A DNA stretch of 64,000 nucleotides, from assembly GCF_030811555.1 (NCBI RefSeq), contig NZ_JAUSQZ010000001.1, positions 2,265,241-2,329,240 of the forward strand, in the 5' to 3' direction. This DNA is from Kineosporia succinea (GTDB taxonomy: Bacteria > Actinomycetota > Actinomycetes > Actinomycetales > Kineosporiaceae). Under the pieces are notes generated by a model. The model searched no databases and had not been told where the DNA came from. It saw nothing but the letters and a program-made list of their open reading frames with translations. The translations under genes and the position numbers were made by a program. The stretch's first letter is position 1. Every line of letters begins with the position of its first letter. This document shows, one piece after another, positions 9,924 to 17,504 of this stretch.

Positions 9924-9939
9924 GTTGCAGCAACGTTGC
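9924..9939. promoter_or_regulatory. Overlapping dyads upstream of exaC
   Basis: GTTGCAGCAAC (9924-9934) and GCAACGTTGC (9930-9939) are overlapping palindromes in the 108-bp gap between the regulator gene and exaC. They lie about 70 bp before the exaC start, a fitting place for an activator such as the GAF-domain protein encoded just upstream. Confidence 0.45.
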
Positions 9940-9962
9940 GACCGCACGTTGTCAGGGGCTTT

Positions 9963-11330
9963 TTACGCCAGACGGCTCAACCGGGCTCGGGCGCGGGCCT
10001 GGCGGGGCGATCCGGTGGGCAGGGCAGCGAGCAGGGCCTGCCAGGCGGCGGCGTCGTCGCTGCCCTCGGTCAGCTGTACCCAGCGCTCGAGGGCGTCGGG
10101 ATCGCGCGAGGCCAGGGCCGCTTCGCGTACCTCACAGACGAATTCATCGGTCAGGGAACGGATTCCGGGGGCCTCGGAGCCGGGAAGAGGACTCCCCGTG
10201 AAGTGCTCGAGGGCCTGCGCGACGCGTCCTTCGGCGAGCGCGTGCCGCACCTGGGAGACGTCGGTGCGCACCGTCAGGTTGAGCCGGTAGGGTCGCGACG
10301 AGAGCAGGCTCGGGCCGAGAACCCTTCGCAGCCGGTTGATCTCGGCCCGCACGGTGATGAGGTGCTCGCCCTCGTCGTGCAGGGCGATGTCGAGGGCCTG
10401 GGCCGAGAGGCCGTTGGGGGCGCTGGCCAGGAGCCAGACCAGTTCGGTGTGGCGGCGCGAGAGGCTGACGCGACGGCCCTGGTACTCGAAGGTGCCGGCT
10501 TCCGGGCCGAGCAGGCACAGCCGGGCGTGGGTCTCGTCAGGTTGCCGGCGGCGCTGGGGAATGGTGGACGCGTCGGTGGCGGAACGGTTTTGGAGGTCCG
10601 GGTCGAGGTGTGGTGCGGTTTGCCGGCGGCCGGCCCGGAGTCGAAGGTCGGCCTGCGGCTGACCGGCCCGGAGTCGAAGGTCGGCCTGCGGCTGACCGGC
10701 CCGGAGCTGGAGGCCGGCTTCCACGGCGGCCGCGCAGGCGCGGACCAGGGCGAGGGTGCGGGGCCCGGTCACGTCGGGCCCGCCGGTCAGGTCGATGACG
10801 CCGAGCAGTTCGCCGGTGAGCGGGTGGTTGACGGGGGCGGCGACGCAGCTCCACGAGCGGGCGCCCAGGCCGAAGTGCTCGCCCGCCCGGATCTCGACGG
10901 CCCGGCCCAGGGCCAGCGCGGTGCCGGGAGCGTTGGTCCCCGCGGCCCCCTCGCTCCACAGTGAGCCCTCGACGAACTGCATGTTCTCGGCCCGGCTGCG
11001 CAGGTGATGGTGGCCCTCGACCCACAGGAGCCGGCCAGCCGCGTCGCCCACCGCCACGATGTGCCCGGCCTCGTCGGCGTCTTCGGTGAGAAGCCGCCGG
11101 ATCAGGGGCATCATCGCGGCGAGCGGATGATTGGCGCGGTAGTCGGCGAGCTCGGACTCGGACAGGTCGAGCGGTGCGGCCTCGGTCTCCGGATCGACGC
11201 CGAGGGCGAGCGAACGCCGCCAGCTCTCGGCGACCACCGGCCGGATCAGGTCCGGCAGCGGGGAGCCGGGAGCGGCCAGGAAGCTCTCGTGAACGGCCGC
11301 CAGCGCTCCGATCCGCTTCGTCGAGGACAT
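9963..11330 (-). CDS. GAF-domain transcriptional regulator of the aldehyde dehydrogenase operon
   Basis: The 455-residue protein starts with a sensory region like that of AcoR-type regulators ('VVAESWRRSLALGVDPE'), then a GAF domain (about 80-215, 'SLWSEGAAGTNAPGTALALGRAVEI', 'CVAAPVNHPLTGELLGVIDLTG'). The sigma-54 AAA domain of AcoR is absent. Instead a repeat-bearing linker leads to a C-terminal region with a winged-helix look ('YQGRRVSLSRRHTELVWLLASAP...ITVRAEINRLRRVLG'). The linker holds an 11-residue unit RLRAGQPQADL twice and a third in part. Such proteins control nearby aldehyde dehydrogenase genes in actinobacteria. It is transcribed toward exaC. Confidence 0.8.
   Translation of the reverse strand: MSSTKRIGALAAVHESFLAAPGSPLPDLIRPVVAESWRRSLALGVDPETEAAPLDLSESELADYRANHPLAAMMPLIRRLLTEDADEAGHIVAVGDAAGRLLWVEGHHHLRSRAENMQFVEGSLWSEGAAGTNAPGTALALGRAVEIRAGEHFGLGARSWSCVAAPVNHPLTGELLGVIDLTGGPDVTGPRTLALVRACAAAVEAGLQLRAGQPQADLRLRAGQPQADLRLRAGRRQTAPHLDPDLQNRSATDASTIPQRRRQPDETHARLCLLGPEAGTFEYQGRRVSLSRRHTELVWLLASAPNGLSAQALDIALHDEGEHLITVRAEINRLRRVLGPSLLSSRPYRLNLTVRTDVSQVRHALAEGRVAQALEHFTGSPLPGSEAPGIRSLTDEFVCEVREAALASRDPDALERWVQLTEGSDDAAAWQALLAALPTGSPRQARARARLSRLA
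10631..10696. repeat. 33-bp in-frame tandem duplication inside the GAF regulator gene
   Basis: Two perfect 33-bp copies lie at 10631-10663 and 10664-10696, and a third begins at 10697 before diverging. They encode the 11-residue linker unit of the regulator. Because the unit is a multiple of three the frame is kept. Confidence 0.93.
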
Positions 11331-11416
11331 AGTCGTGATGGTAAGTGAGCCATCTCACCAGCGCACCGCCCGCCTGGGAGATTTTCTGCGAGCGCGCCGA
11401 CCGGTTTCGCCTCTCG

Positions 11417-11998
11417 CTATGACGAAACCACCGAAAGGGGCACGGCGGCGCGTGGGAGCACCCGGTCGGCGAGCCCGTAGTCGACGGCCTCGGAGGCGGT
11501 GAACCAGCGGTCGCGATCGGCGTCTTCCTCGATCTTCTCGACGGTCTGGCCGCTGTGCTCGGCGGTGAGCCGGGCCATGGTCTTCTTCATGGCGAGCATC
11601 TGCTCGGCCTGGATGCGGATGTCGGTGGCCGAGCCGCCCACGCCGCCCAGCGGCTGGTGCATCATCACCCGGGCGTGGGGCAGGACGTAGCGCTTGCCGG
11701 GGGCGCCGGCGGTGAGCAGGAACTGGCCCATCGAGGCGGCCATGCCCATCGCCACGGTGGACACGTCGCAGCTGATGAACTGCATCGTGTCGTAGATGGC
11801 GAACCCAGCGTCGACGGATCCGCCGGGTGAGTTGATGTAGAGCGAGATGTCGCGGTCGGGGTCTTGCGCCGCGAGCAGGAGCAGCGCGGAGCAGATCTGG
11901 TTGGCGTTGTCGTCGCGCACCTCGGAGCCGAGCAGGACGATGCGTGCGTCGAGGAGCCGGGCGAGCACTCGGTCGGCGCCGGGAACGGTTTCGGTCAT
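11417..11998 (-). CDS. ClpP-family serine protease subunit (PopR-regulated ClpP3/ClpP4-like paralogue)
   Basis: This is a 193-residue ClpP subunit numbered from ATG 11998 (GTG 12007 is an alternative). The catalytic triad is complete: Ser89 in 'MGMAASMG', His114 in 'ARVMMHQP' and Asp159 in 'EEDADRDRWF'. The oxyanion strand 'INSPGGSVDAG' is present. ClpP rings degrade proteins handed over by ClpX or ClpC. The gene stands alone rather than as a clpP1-clpP2 pair with clpX, and a PopR/ClgR-type regulator diverges from it. That is the arrangement of the secondary clpP genes of Streptomyces, which are switched on when the main ClpP is short. Two 15-bp dyads lie in the shared gap. Confidence 0.88.
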   Translation of the reverse strand: MTETVPGADRVLARLLDARIVLLGSEVRDDNANQICSALLLLAAQDPDRDISLYINSPGGSVDAGFAIYDTMQFISCDVSTVAMGMAASMGQFLLTAGAPGKRYVLPHARVMMHQPLGGVGGSATDIRIQAEQMLAMKKTMARLTAEHSGQTVEKIEEDADRDRWFTASEAVDYGLADRVLPRAAVPLSVVSS

Positions 11999-12055
11999 GG
12001 CATTCACGATCGGCCCGGGTGGTGGCGGGGATCCAGCGATTCGGCTGGCAGGAGA

Positions 12056-12070
12056 TCTGCCGGCGGCAGA
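12056..12070. promoter_or_regulatory. PopR-type operator 1 between clpP and its regulator
   Basis: TCTGCC-GGC-GGCAGA is a perfect dyad of 6-bp arms with a 3-bp spacer. It matches 12 of the 14 arm positions of the Streptomyces PopR operator as I recall it (TTCTGCC-N3-GGCAGAA). It lies 58 bp before the clpP start at 11998. Confidence 0.7.
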
Positions 12071-12074
12071 GGGA

Positions 12075-12089
12075 TCTGCTGTGAGCAGA
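12075..12089. promoter_or_regulatory. PopR-type operator 2, tandem to operator 1
   Basis: TCTGCT-GTG-AGCAGA is a second perfect 6-3-6 dyad. Its centre is 19 bp from that of the first, just under two helical turns, so both dimers would sit on nearly the same face of the DNA. It is about 83 bp before the regulator's ATG and 77 bp before the clpP start. Confidence 0.65.
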
Positions 12090-12171
12090 CTGGCGGGTTG
12101 GTGCGCTGTCGGGGCTCAATCCTGTCGGTGGGGCGCCGTAGTGTTGGGGTATTCGCCTGAGGGAGGGTGCC

Positions 12172-12531
12172 ATGCTGCTGCGAGGCCTGATCGGGACCGT
12201 TCTGCGCCGGATCCGGCTCGGCCAGGGCCGCACCCTGCGCGACGTCGCCGAGACCGCCCGGGTGTCTGTGCCCTACCTGTCCGAGGTGGAGCGTGGGCGC
12301 AAAGAGGCCTCGTCCGAATTGCTGGCGTCGATCTGCGAGTCGCTGGGCCTCGACCTGATGGACCTCTTGGCCGAGGTGCGCTTCGAGCTCGAGACCGAGC
12401 GCCTGGCCGAACTGGCGTCGCAGCCGCGCACGATCGGTTTCACCGTCTCGTCGCAGACCGAGCTGGCACCCCGCCCGTCGATGTCCGGCGGAGGCGTCGC
12501 CCTGCACGCAGTCTCCATGGCCGCCGCCTGA
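12172..12531 (+). CDS. PopR/ClgR-family XRE regulator with an Ala-Ala-Ala C-terminus
   Basis: The 119-residue protein is a compact XRE-type helix-turn-helix regulator: '[50 protein letters not shown]' is nearly the family consensus of ClgR and PopR. It ends in MAAA. In Streptomyces these activators are themselves degraded by the main ClpP, and two C-terminal alanines are the degradation signal, so low ClpP activity lets them accumulate and induce the spare clpP genes. The ATG 12172 has a GAGGGAGGG site. It diverges from the clpP gene with two operator-like dyads between them. Confidence 0.85.
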   Translation: MLLRGLIGTVLRRIRLGQGRTLRDVAETARVSVPYLSEVERGRKEASSELLASICESLGLDLMDLLAEVRFELETERLAELASQPRTIGFTVSSQTELAPRPSMSGGGVALHAVSMAAA

Positions 12532-12689
12532 CCCGCTCCCACTCCCCCACCCTCTGAGCCCCGATCCCGCCCAGCCACACGGCAGTTGGGCAGCCAGGCG
12601 GCTTCACGCCTAAGTGGCCGCGCCGGGATGTTGCTCGCCTTGATGCGACGCAGCTCAGACCCGGCGCAGCTCAGACCGGGCGCGACTCG

Positions 12690-12905
12690 GGCTCGGACCG
12701 GTCTCGACTCGACTCGACTCGACTCGACTCGACTCGGACCAGGCTCGACTCGGACCAGGCTCGACTCGGACCAGGCTCGACTCGGACCAGGCTCGACTCA
12801 ACTCGGCTCGACTCGACCAGGCTCGACTCAACTCGGCTCGACTCGGCTCGACTCGACTCGACTCGGACCGGACCGGACCGGCTCAGCACGGCTCAGCACG
12901 GCTCG
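12690..12905. repeat. Tandem repeat array C (CGACT pentamers and a 16-bp unit)
   Basis: A run of CGACT pentamers (about 12704-12736) passes into 16-bp units GGACCAGGCTCGACTC (four or more copies), then variants with CGGCTCGACT, and ends in GGACC and GGCTCAGCAC duplications. It is low complexity and non-coding by my reading. Confidence 0.9.
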
Positions 12906-13045
12906 CACCAGCGCGCTATTGCGCGCTTGGATGGTTGACCCGTCCGCGCATTACGCACCTCTGGACACGGGCACTTTGAAGCCATAGCCACGCCCCCGCA
13001 CTCCCGCTATGACGGGTACGGCGGGTTGGGCTGAGCGAACAGGGT

Positions 13046-13077
13046 GCTGCTTTCGATTATCGATAATCGAAAGCAGC
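13046..13077. repeat. 32-bp perfect AT-rich palindrome, copy 2
   Basis: Left arm GCTGCTTTCGATTATC is followed directly by its reverse complement; the centre is between 13061 and 13062. The inner 28 bp equal those of copy 1. The base pair just outside differs (C-G here, A-T there) on both arms at once, so symmetry is kept. It again lies between tandem-repeat arrays in a convergent gap. A short TCTTTT tract follows at 13080-13085, which would suit a terminator on the plus strand. Confidence 0.93.
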
Positions 13078-13136
13078 GGTCTTTTCTGCTCCGGGCGGTC
13101 TGGGCGGGAGCAGGCCAGGGCGGGAGCAGGCCGGGC

Positions 13137-13450
13137 GAGGGCAGGTCAGGCGAGAGCAGGTCAGGCGAGGGCAGGTCAGGCGAGGGCAGGTCAGGCGAGA
13201 GCAGGTCAGGCGAGAGCAGGTCAGGCGAGAGCAGGTCAGGCGAGAGCAGGTCAGGCGAGAGCAGGTCAGGCGAGAGCAGGTCAGGCGAGAGCAGGTCAGG
13301 CGAGAGCAGGTCAGGCGAGAGCAGGTCAGGCGAGAGCAGGCTAGGGCGAAGGCAGGTTGGGCGAGAGCAGGCCAAGCCAAGACTCGTCAGGCGAGAACAG
13401 GCCAGGCCAAGACTGGTCAGGCGCGAGCAGGTGGGGCGCGAGCAGGTGAC
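13137..13450. repeat. Tandem repeat array D (15-bp unit)
   Basis: From about 13137 to 13345 the 15-bp unit GAGAGCAGGTCAGGC (some copies GAGGGCAGGTCAGGC) repeats some 13-14 times with very few changes. Degenerate relatives continue to about 13450 and precede it from about 13105. The period is a multiple of three, so frames on both strands stay open and give pentapeptide repeats; none has a start site or known family. The copies touch each other without unique spacers, so this is not a CRISPR array. Confidence 0.93.
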
Positions 13451-13620
13451 CCAGGCGGGCAAGGCGGCCCTGACACCGCGGGTTATCAGCGCGCCCCGAA
13501 GCCATCGATCGCGCGTCGGGTGCTCCGCCGGTTGGGCACTTCCCGAAGCCGACCACGGTGTCTGGTGAGGTGGGGGGTTGGGGGACCGGCGCGTCCATCA
13601 TTGGGGGTTGACTACGCCTG

Positions 13621-14676
13621 CTAGCCCGGCACCCGCACGATCAGCGCCAAGGGCGCCACGCGGGCGCGCAGCGACTGGGCCTTGCCGGCGGGGTCGCCGT
13701 CGAGCTGGGCGAACATGGGTTTGTCGGCGTGGATCTCGATGGTGCGGCAGCGGAAGTGCTCGACCGTGGCGTGGTTGCGCCGGGTCAGCACCGCTCCGAG
13801 CACTGGGAGCCACCCGGTCATGCCACGGGGGGAGACCACGACGACGTCGAGCCAGCCGTCGTCGGGGAGGGCCCCGGGCATCAGCTGGATGCCGCCCTGC
13901 AGCATGCCGACGTTGCCGACGACGACGGCGCGGATCTTGCGTTGCTGGACCGGTCCGTCGTCGACGCGCATGGTCACGGGGGTGCGGCGGCCTCGCAGCC
14001 GGCTGAACCCCGCGACGACGTAGGCGGCCCAGCCGATCTTCTTCTTCAGCTCCGGCGCGGTGGTGGCCATCACCTCGGCGTCGAAGCCCAGGCCGGACAT
14101 CACCAGGAAGCTCTCCAGACGCGGCGGGGTGCCCTGGGCCTCGGCGAGCTCGACGTGGCCGACGTCGATCGTGCGGTTCCGGCCGGTCAGGGCGATGTGC
14201 AGCGACGACTCGAGCCGGTTCGGGGGGATGCCGAGATTGCGCGCCAGCAGGTTGCCGGTGCCGGCGGGCAGCAGCCCCATCGGCACCCCGGTGCCCGCGA
14301 GCGCCCCGGCGACCACCCGGGTGGTGCCGTCTCCTCCGAACGCGATGACCACCGAAGCGCCGTCGGCCACGGCCTTCTCGGTCTGGCCGCGTCCCGGATC
14401 CTGGGCCGTCGTCTCCAGCCAGACCGGCGCCCGCCAGCCCAGACGCCCCGAGAGCACCTCGATCTGGCGCCGCCGGGCGTCCCGGTCGTCGATCTTCTTG
14501 CCGTGCACCACGACCGCGGCCTGCGGAGCCTCCGCCGCACCGTCCGAGCCGTCGGCCGAACGGTTGCGGAAGAGCAGGCGCCGCCGGGTGACGACCAGGG
14601 TGACCAGCACGACCAGGGCGATGAGGAGTACGACGACCAGAACGACGTCCCTGAGGCCATCGCTGCTGATCGACAT
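13621..14676 (-). CDS. Membrane-anchored diacylglycerol kinase-family lipid kinase
   Basis: The 351-residue protein (ATG 14676; GTG 14685 is an alternative) has an N-terminal membrane helix (about 8-30) and a DAGK catalytic domain. The nucleotide motif FGGDGT is followed by 'GLLPAGTGNLLARNLGIP', and the lipid-binding half carries 'MSGLGFDAEVMA', 'VVVGNVGMLQGGIQLMPGALPDDGWLDVVVVSP' and 'AQLDGDPAG'. Such enzymes phosphorylate diacylglycerol or related lipids, or sphingoid bases. The exact lipid is not predictable. It diverges from the second HAD phosphatase gene; the 136-bp gap between them contains a TAAACT box just before the HAD start. Confidence 0.87.
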   Translation of the reverse strand: MSISSDGLRDVVLVVVLLIALVVLVTLVVTRRRLLFRNRSADGSDGAAEAPQAAVVVHGKKIDDRDARRRQIEVLSGRLGWRAPVWLETTAQDPGRGQTEKAVADGASVVIAFGGDGTTRVVAGALAGTGVPMGLLPAGTGNLLARNLGIPPNRLESSLHIALTGRNRTIDVGHVELAEAQGTPPRLESFLVMSGLGFDAEVMATTAPELKKKIGWAAYVVAGFSRLRGRRTPVTMRVDDGPVQQRKIRAVVVGNVGMLQGGIQLMPGALPDDGWLDVVVVSPRGMTGWLPVLGAVLTRRNHATVEHFRCRTIEIHADKPMFAQLDGDPAGKAQSLRARVAPLALIVRVPG

Positions 14677-14812
14677 GGTGTGCACGTTATCCGGGGATCA
14701 GCCGTGCGCCCGCCCGGACGCGGAGACGGAGGCCCGCTGTTTACGTCGCGCTCGTCTTCCGTGGTCATCAATCGACCCCGGTCCGTAACCTGGGGACGCG
14801 TAAACTCTGCGG

Positions 14813-15664
14813 ATGACAGACCACGTTATCGAGAACCGTCCTCGCACCGATCCAGCCGACTCCTGGGCGCCCAAGCTGGTGGCCCTGGACATCGACGGCA
14901 CCATCCTCGACCACGACCAGCGCCTCACCGACCGGGTTCGCACGTCCGTACGGGCCGTGGCCGAACTGGGCACCCATGTGGTGATCGCCACCGGCCGCTC
15001 CCTGCACGAGACCCTGCCCGTGCTCGACCGGCTCGGCCTGGTCAACGGCTGGGCGGTGTGCAGCAACGGTTCCGTCACCCTGCGGCTCGACCCCACGCTG
15101 CCCGAGGGCTACGAGGTGGCCGACACCATCACGTTCGACCCCGCCGAGGTGCTCAACCTGCTGCGCGAGCACCTGCCCACGGCGCTGTTCGCCCTCGAGA
15201 CCCGGGCCGGCGAGTTCCTGCTCACGGCGCCGTTCCCGCCCGGTGAGCTGGAGGGGCCGCACACCCGGGTGGCCGGCTGGGAAGACCTCTGCGTCGAACA
15301 GGCCTGCCGCGTCGTGGTGCGCAGTCCCGACCACACCAGCGACGAGTTCCTCGAGCTCACCCGGTCGGTCGGGCTGCACGGCGTGAACTACTCGGTGGGC
15401 TGGACGGCCTGGCTCGACCTGGCTCCCAGCGGCGTCAGCAAGGCCAGTGCCCTCGACGCGATCCGCGACCGTCTCGGGGTGGACGCCGACTCCACGCTGG
15501 CGGTCGGTGACGGCCGCAACGACATCGAGATGTTCGGCTGGGCGGGTCAGGCGGTCGCCATGGGCAACGCCACCGACGACGTGAAGGTGCACGCCGACGT
15601 CGTCACCGGAACCGTCGCCGACGACGGTCTGGCCGAGGTGCTGGAGAAGCTGCTCGTGCGGTGA
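14813..15664 (+). CDS. Cof-type HAD-IIB phosphatase (second of two)
   Basis: A 283-residue HAD hydrolase with DIDGT (Asp26, Asp28), 'VVIATGRSLHETL', the Lys in 'GVSKASALDAIRDRLGV', and 'LAVGDGRNDIEMFGWAG'. It resembles the gene at 3773 in architecture but not closely in sequence, so the two are old paralogues rather than a recent copy. The substrate is a small phosphorylated metabolite that I cannot name. ATG 14813 is used; an N-terminal extension of about 20 residues precedes the fold. Confidence 0.88.
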   Translation: MTDHVIENRPRTDPADSWAPKLVALDIDGTILDHDQRLTDRVRTSVRAVAELGTHVVIATGRSLHETLPVLDRLGLVNGWAVCSNGSVTLRLDPTLPEGYEVADTITFDPAEVLNLLREHLPTALFALETRAGEFLLTAPFPPGELEGPHTRVAGWEDLCVEQACRVVVRSPDHTSDEFLELTRSVGLHGVNYSVGWTAWLDLAPSGVSKASALDAIRDRLGVDADSTLAVGDGRNDIEMFGWAGQAVAMGNATDDVKVHADVVTGTVADDGLAEVLEKLLVR

Positions 15665-16127
15665 AGACAGCGCTGCCGGGCAAGTCTGCATGATCAACAA
15701 CGAGCAACTGCCCGGGGACGCAGGGGCCGGCATCCGCTGACAGCGGCCGGTTGCCCTGGTCACCGGGCCGGGGAGATCATGCTTGAGGACGCCGCGGTCG
15801 TCTGGGGTGGACGGCGCGGCTTCGTGGGGGTGAGGGGGTTGGGGGCGCCTGAGCGCCGGGGGTGTTCTTAAGGGGCCGGGGTGCTCTTCAGGGCCGGAGT
15901 GCTCTTGGACGGGCCGAGCCGGGTTCGAGGGACCGGGGCGAGGTTGGGGACCCGGGTGGGTTGAGGGCTTCACGCAAGACGCAGCCCGGTGACGAACGCG
16001 GACGTAACGGGGTGGGGACCCCTCGCGTCGGGCCGACCGCCGAACTCTTCGGGATGCCGTGAAGATCGGTTCGCGCAAGCATGGGAGACGCGAGGCGTAT
16101 TCGCGCCCGCCAGAGGGGAGTTTCGCC
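15665..16127. other. Intergenic region with hairpins and short repeats
   Basis: No gene is evident. Just after the HAD stop, CCGGGCA (15676-15682) can pair with TGCCCGG (15709-15715), and CCGCT-GAC-AGCGG (15734-15746) forms a tighter hairpin; either may end transcription. From about 15855 to 15925 a loose repeat of the type GGGGTGCTCTT..AGGGCCGG occurs three times. The last 60 bp lead to the small membrane protein and probably hold its promoter. Confidence 0.6.
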
Positions 16128-16283
16128 ATGGACCTGTGGCAATGGGTCGTCCTGGTGTTGGGGGTGCTCGTGCTGTTGACCGCGGTGGTCTACGGCATCC
16201 AGGCCCGACGTCGCCGGGGCAGTGTGATGGCGCAGCGCTCACGCGGCGCGCGGCCCGGCCGACGTTTCGGAGGCCGGTCGTGA
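16128..16283 (+). CDS. Small single-pass membrane protein (51 residues)
   Basis: ATG 16128 follows a GAGGGGAG ribosome site (16112-16119). The product has one hydrophobic helix (about residues 3-24, 'LWQWVVLVLGVLVLLTAVVYGI') and then a strongly basic tail (QARRRRG...RGARPGRRFGGRS), so the tail should face the cytoplasm. The stop codon overlaps the GTG start of the PRC-barrel gene by 4 nt, which implies coupled translation. I recognise no family. It is probably an accessory part of the following operon. Confidence 0.78.
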   Translation: MDLWQWVVLVLGVLVLLTAVVYGIQARRRRGSVMAQRSRGARPGRRFGGRS

Positions 16284-17041
16284 GTGTGCTGCTGAGGGCG
16301 GCGGACCTGGTGAAGCGTCCCGTGGTGACGCTGGCCGGCGACGACGTGGCCCAGATCAAAGACGTGGTGTATTCATCGCTCTCCGGTGAGCTCGCCGGGT
16401 TCACCCTGAACGGGCGTGGCATCTTCGCCGGCCCGCTGAAGAAGACCCTGCCCTGGGCGAGCGTGCACGGCCTCGGCCCGGCGGCGGTCATGATCACCGA
16501 CGAGACCAGCCTGGCCGACCAGCGCGCCTTCGACGGCGAGATGGAAGGCGCGGGCGGCGTGGTGATCGGCTCGACCGTGATCACGCAGAGCGGGCGCAAT
16601 CTCGGCGCGGTCACCGACGTGATCCTCTCCGTCGACGAGAAGCGCACCGACGCCGTCGGTTACGAGATCGAGCCGAGCGACAAGTCAGCCCCGCGGCGGC
16701 AGTTCGTGCCTCTGCCCGACGCCCTCTCGGTATCCGGCGAGGCGCTGATCCTGCCCGACACCGCACTCGACTTCATCCGCGACGATCTCGCCGGGTTCGG
16801 CGCGGCCGTCGAGGAGTTCCGGGCCCGGCTGGGGAAGCACGAGGCGACTCCCGCGGAGCCGGCTTCCGGCGACGCGCCACCGGCGCCGACCTCGACCGCA
16901 CCGCCGGCCACGACCGCACCGCCGGCCACGACCGCACCGCCGGCCACGGCCCCCACCACAACCCCCACCACAACCCCGGCCTCGGAGCCACCGACCCCGG
17001 CCACCCCGTCCGCACCGTCTTCCCAGGAGCCGCCGCTGTGA
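16280..17041 (+). CDS. PRC-barrel protein 1 with a Thr/Pro/Ala-rich tail
   Basis: The start is GTG 16280, overlapping the previous stop. The 253-residue protein has two PRC-barrel-like halves (about 5-85, 'VVTLAGDDVAQIKDVVYSSLSGELAGFTLNGRGIF', and 90-165, 'GSTVITQSGRNLGAVTDVILSVDEKRTDAVGYEIE'). After residue 190 comes a tail of 'TTAPPA' and 'TTTPTTTPA' repeats, possibly a flexible linker. PRC barrels are small beta domains found in photosynthetic reaction centres and in RimM; elsewhere their role is unclear. There is no signal peptide. The next PRC gene overlaps it by 4 nt. Confidence 0.82.
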   Translation: MSVLLRAADLVKRPVVTLAGDDVAQIKDVVYSSLSGELAGFTLNGRGIFAGPLKKTLPWASVHGLGPAAVMITDETSLADQRAFDGEMEGAGGVVIGSTVITQSGRNLGAVTDVILSVDEKRTDAVGYEIEPSDKSAPRRQFVPLPDALSVSGEALILPDTALDFIRDDLAGFGAAVEEFRARLGKHEATPAEPASGDAPPAPTSTAPPATTAPPATTAPPATAPTTTPTTTPASEPPTPATPSAPSSQEPPL

Positions 17042-17472
17042 TCAGGTTCAGCGACATCGCGGGCAATCCGGTGATGGACACGTCGACCGCCACCACCATC
17101 GGCCGGATCGAGGCCCCGGTCGTCGACCCGGCCACCCGTCACGTGGTGGGGTTCCGGGTGAAGAAGAGCCAGGGCCCGGGCAACGTGGTGCTCTGGTCGG
17201 CACTGGCCGGACTGGGCCCCGACGCCCTCACGGTGGGCTCGGCCGAGGCCGTGGCCGACCCCCCGGCCGAGCTGAAAGACCGCTCGGGCAAGAAACTCGA
17301 CCTGCTCAAGCGCCAGGTGCTGACCGAGCACGGGCATCCGCTGGGCAAGGTCCGCGACGTCGAGTTCGACCCGTCCGACGGGCGGATCACGAGCCTGCTG
17401 CTGAAAGACAGCTTCGTCGACGGCGCCCGGCTTCTCGGAATCGGCCGGTACGCCGTGGTGGTCGCTGGCTGA
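17038..17472 (+). CDS. PRC-barrel protein 2
   Basis: This 144-residue protein starts at GTG 17038, inside the stop region of the first PRC gene. It again has two short PRC-like repeats ('TATTIGRIEAPVVDPATRHVVGFRVKKS' and 'HGHPLGKVRDVEFDPSDGRITSLLLKD') and no tail. The two proteins may form a mixed complex. Function unknown. Confidence 0.82.
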   Translation: MIRFSDIAGNPVMDTSTATTIGRIEAPVVDPATRHVVGFRVKKSQGPGNVVLWSALAGLGPDALTVGSAEAVADPPAELKDRSGKKLDLLKRQVLTEHGHPLGKVRDVEFDPSDGRITSLLLKDSFVDGARLLGIGRYAVVVAG

Positions 17473-17504
17473 CTTTGCCCCCCGGTGTCGTTACCGTCAG
17501 TGCT

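Larger units (their letters stand above)
12532..13620. other. 1.1-kb convergent intergenic region with two repeat arrays and a palindrome
   Basis: No credible gene lies between the regulator and the diacylglycerol kinase-like gene. The region holds array C (about 12690-12905), a unique stretch, the second palindrome (13046-13077), array D (about 13137-13450) and a final unique stretch (13451-13620). The open frames through it arise from repeats with a period divisible by three. Confidence 0.8.

Noticed and set aside
9926..9950. Rho-independent terminator between the GAF regulator and exaC
   Set aside because: The dyads here are short, lack a loop and T-run, and lie at a promoter position; an operator fits better.
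13137..13345. Array D as a CRISPR array
   Set aside because: The 15-bp units abut with no unique spacers, the unit is too short, and no cas genes are near.
13044..13568. Pentapeptide-repeat proteins encoded by array D on either strand
   Set aside because: A 15-bp unit without stops keeps several frames open at once. None has a ribosome site, a credible start or a recognised family.
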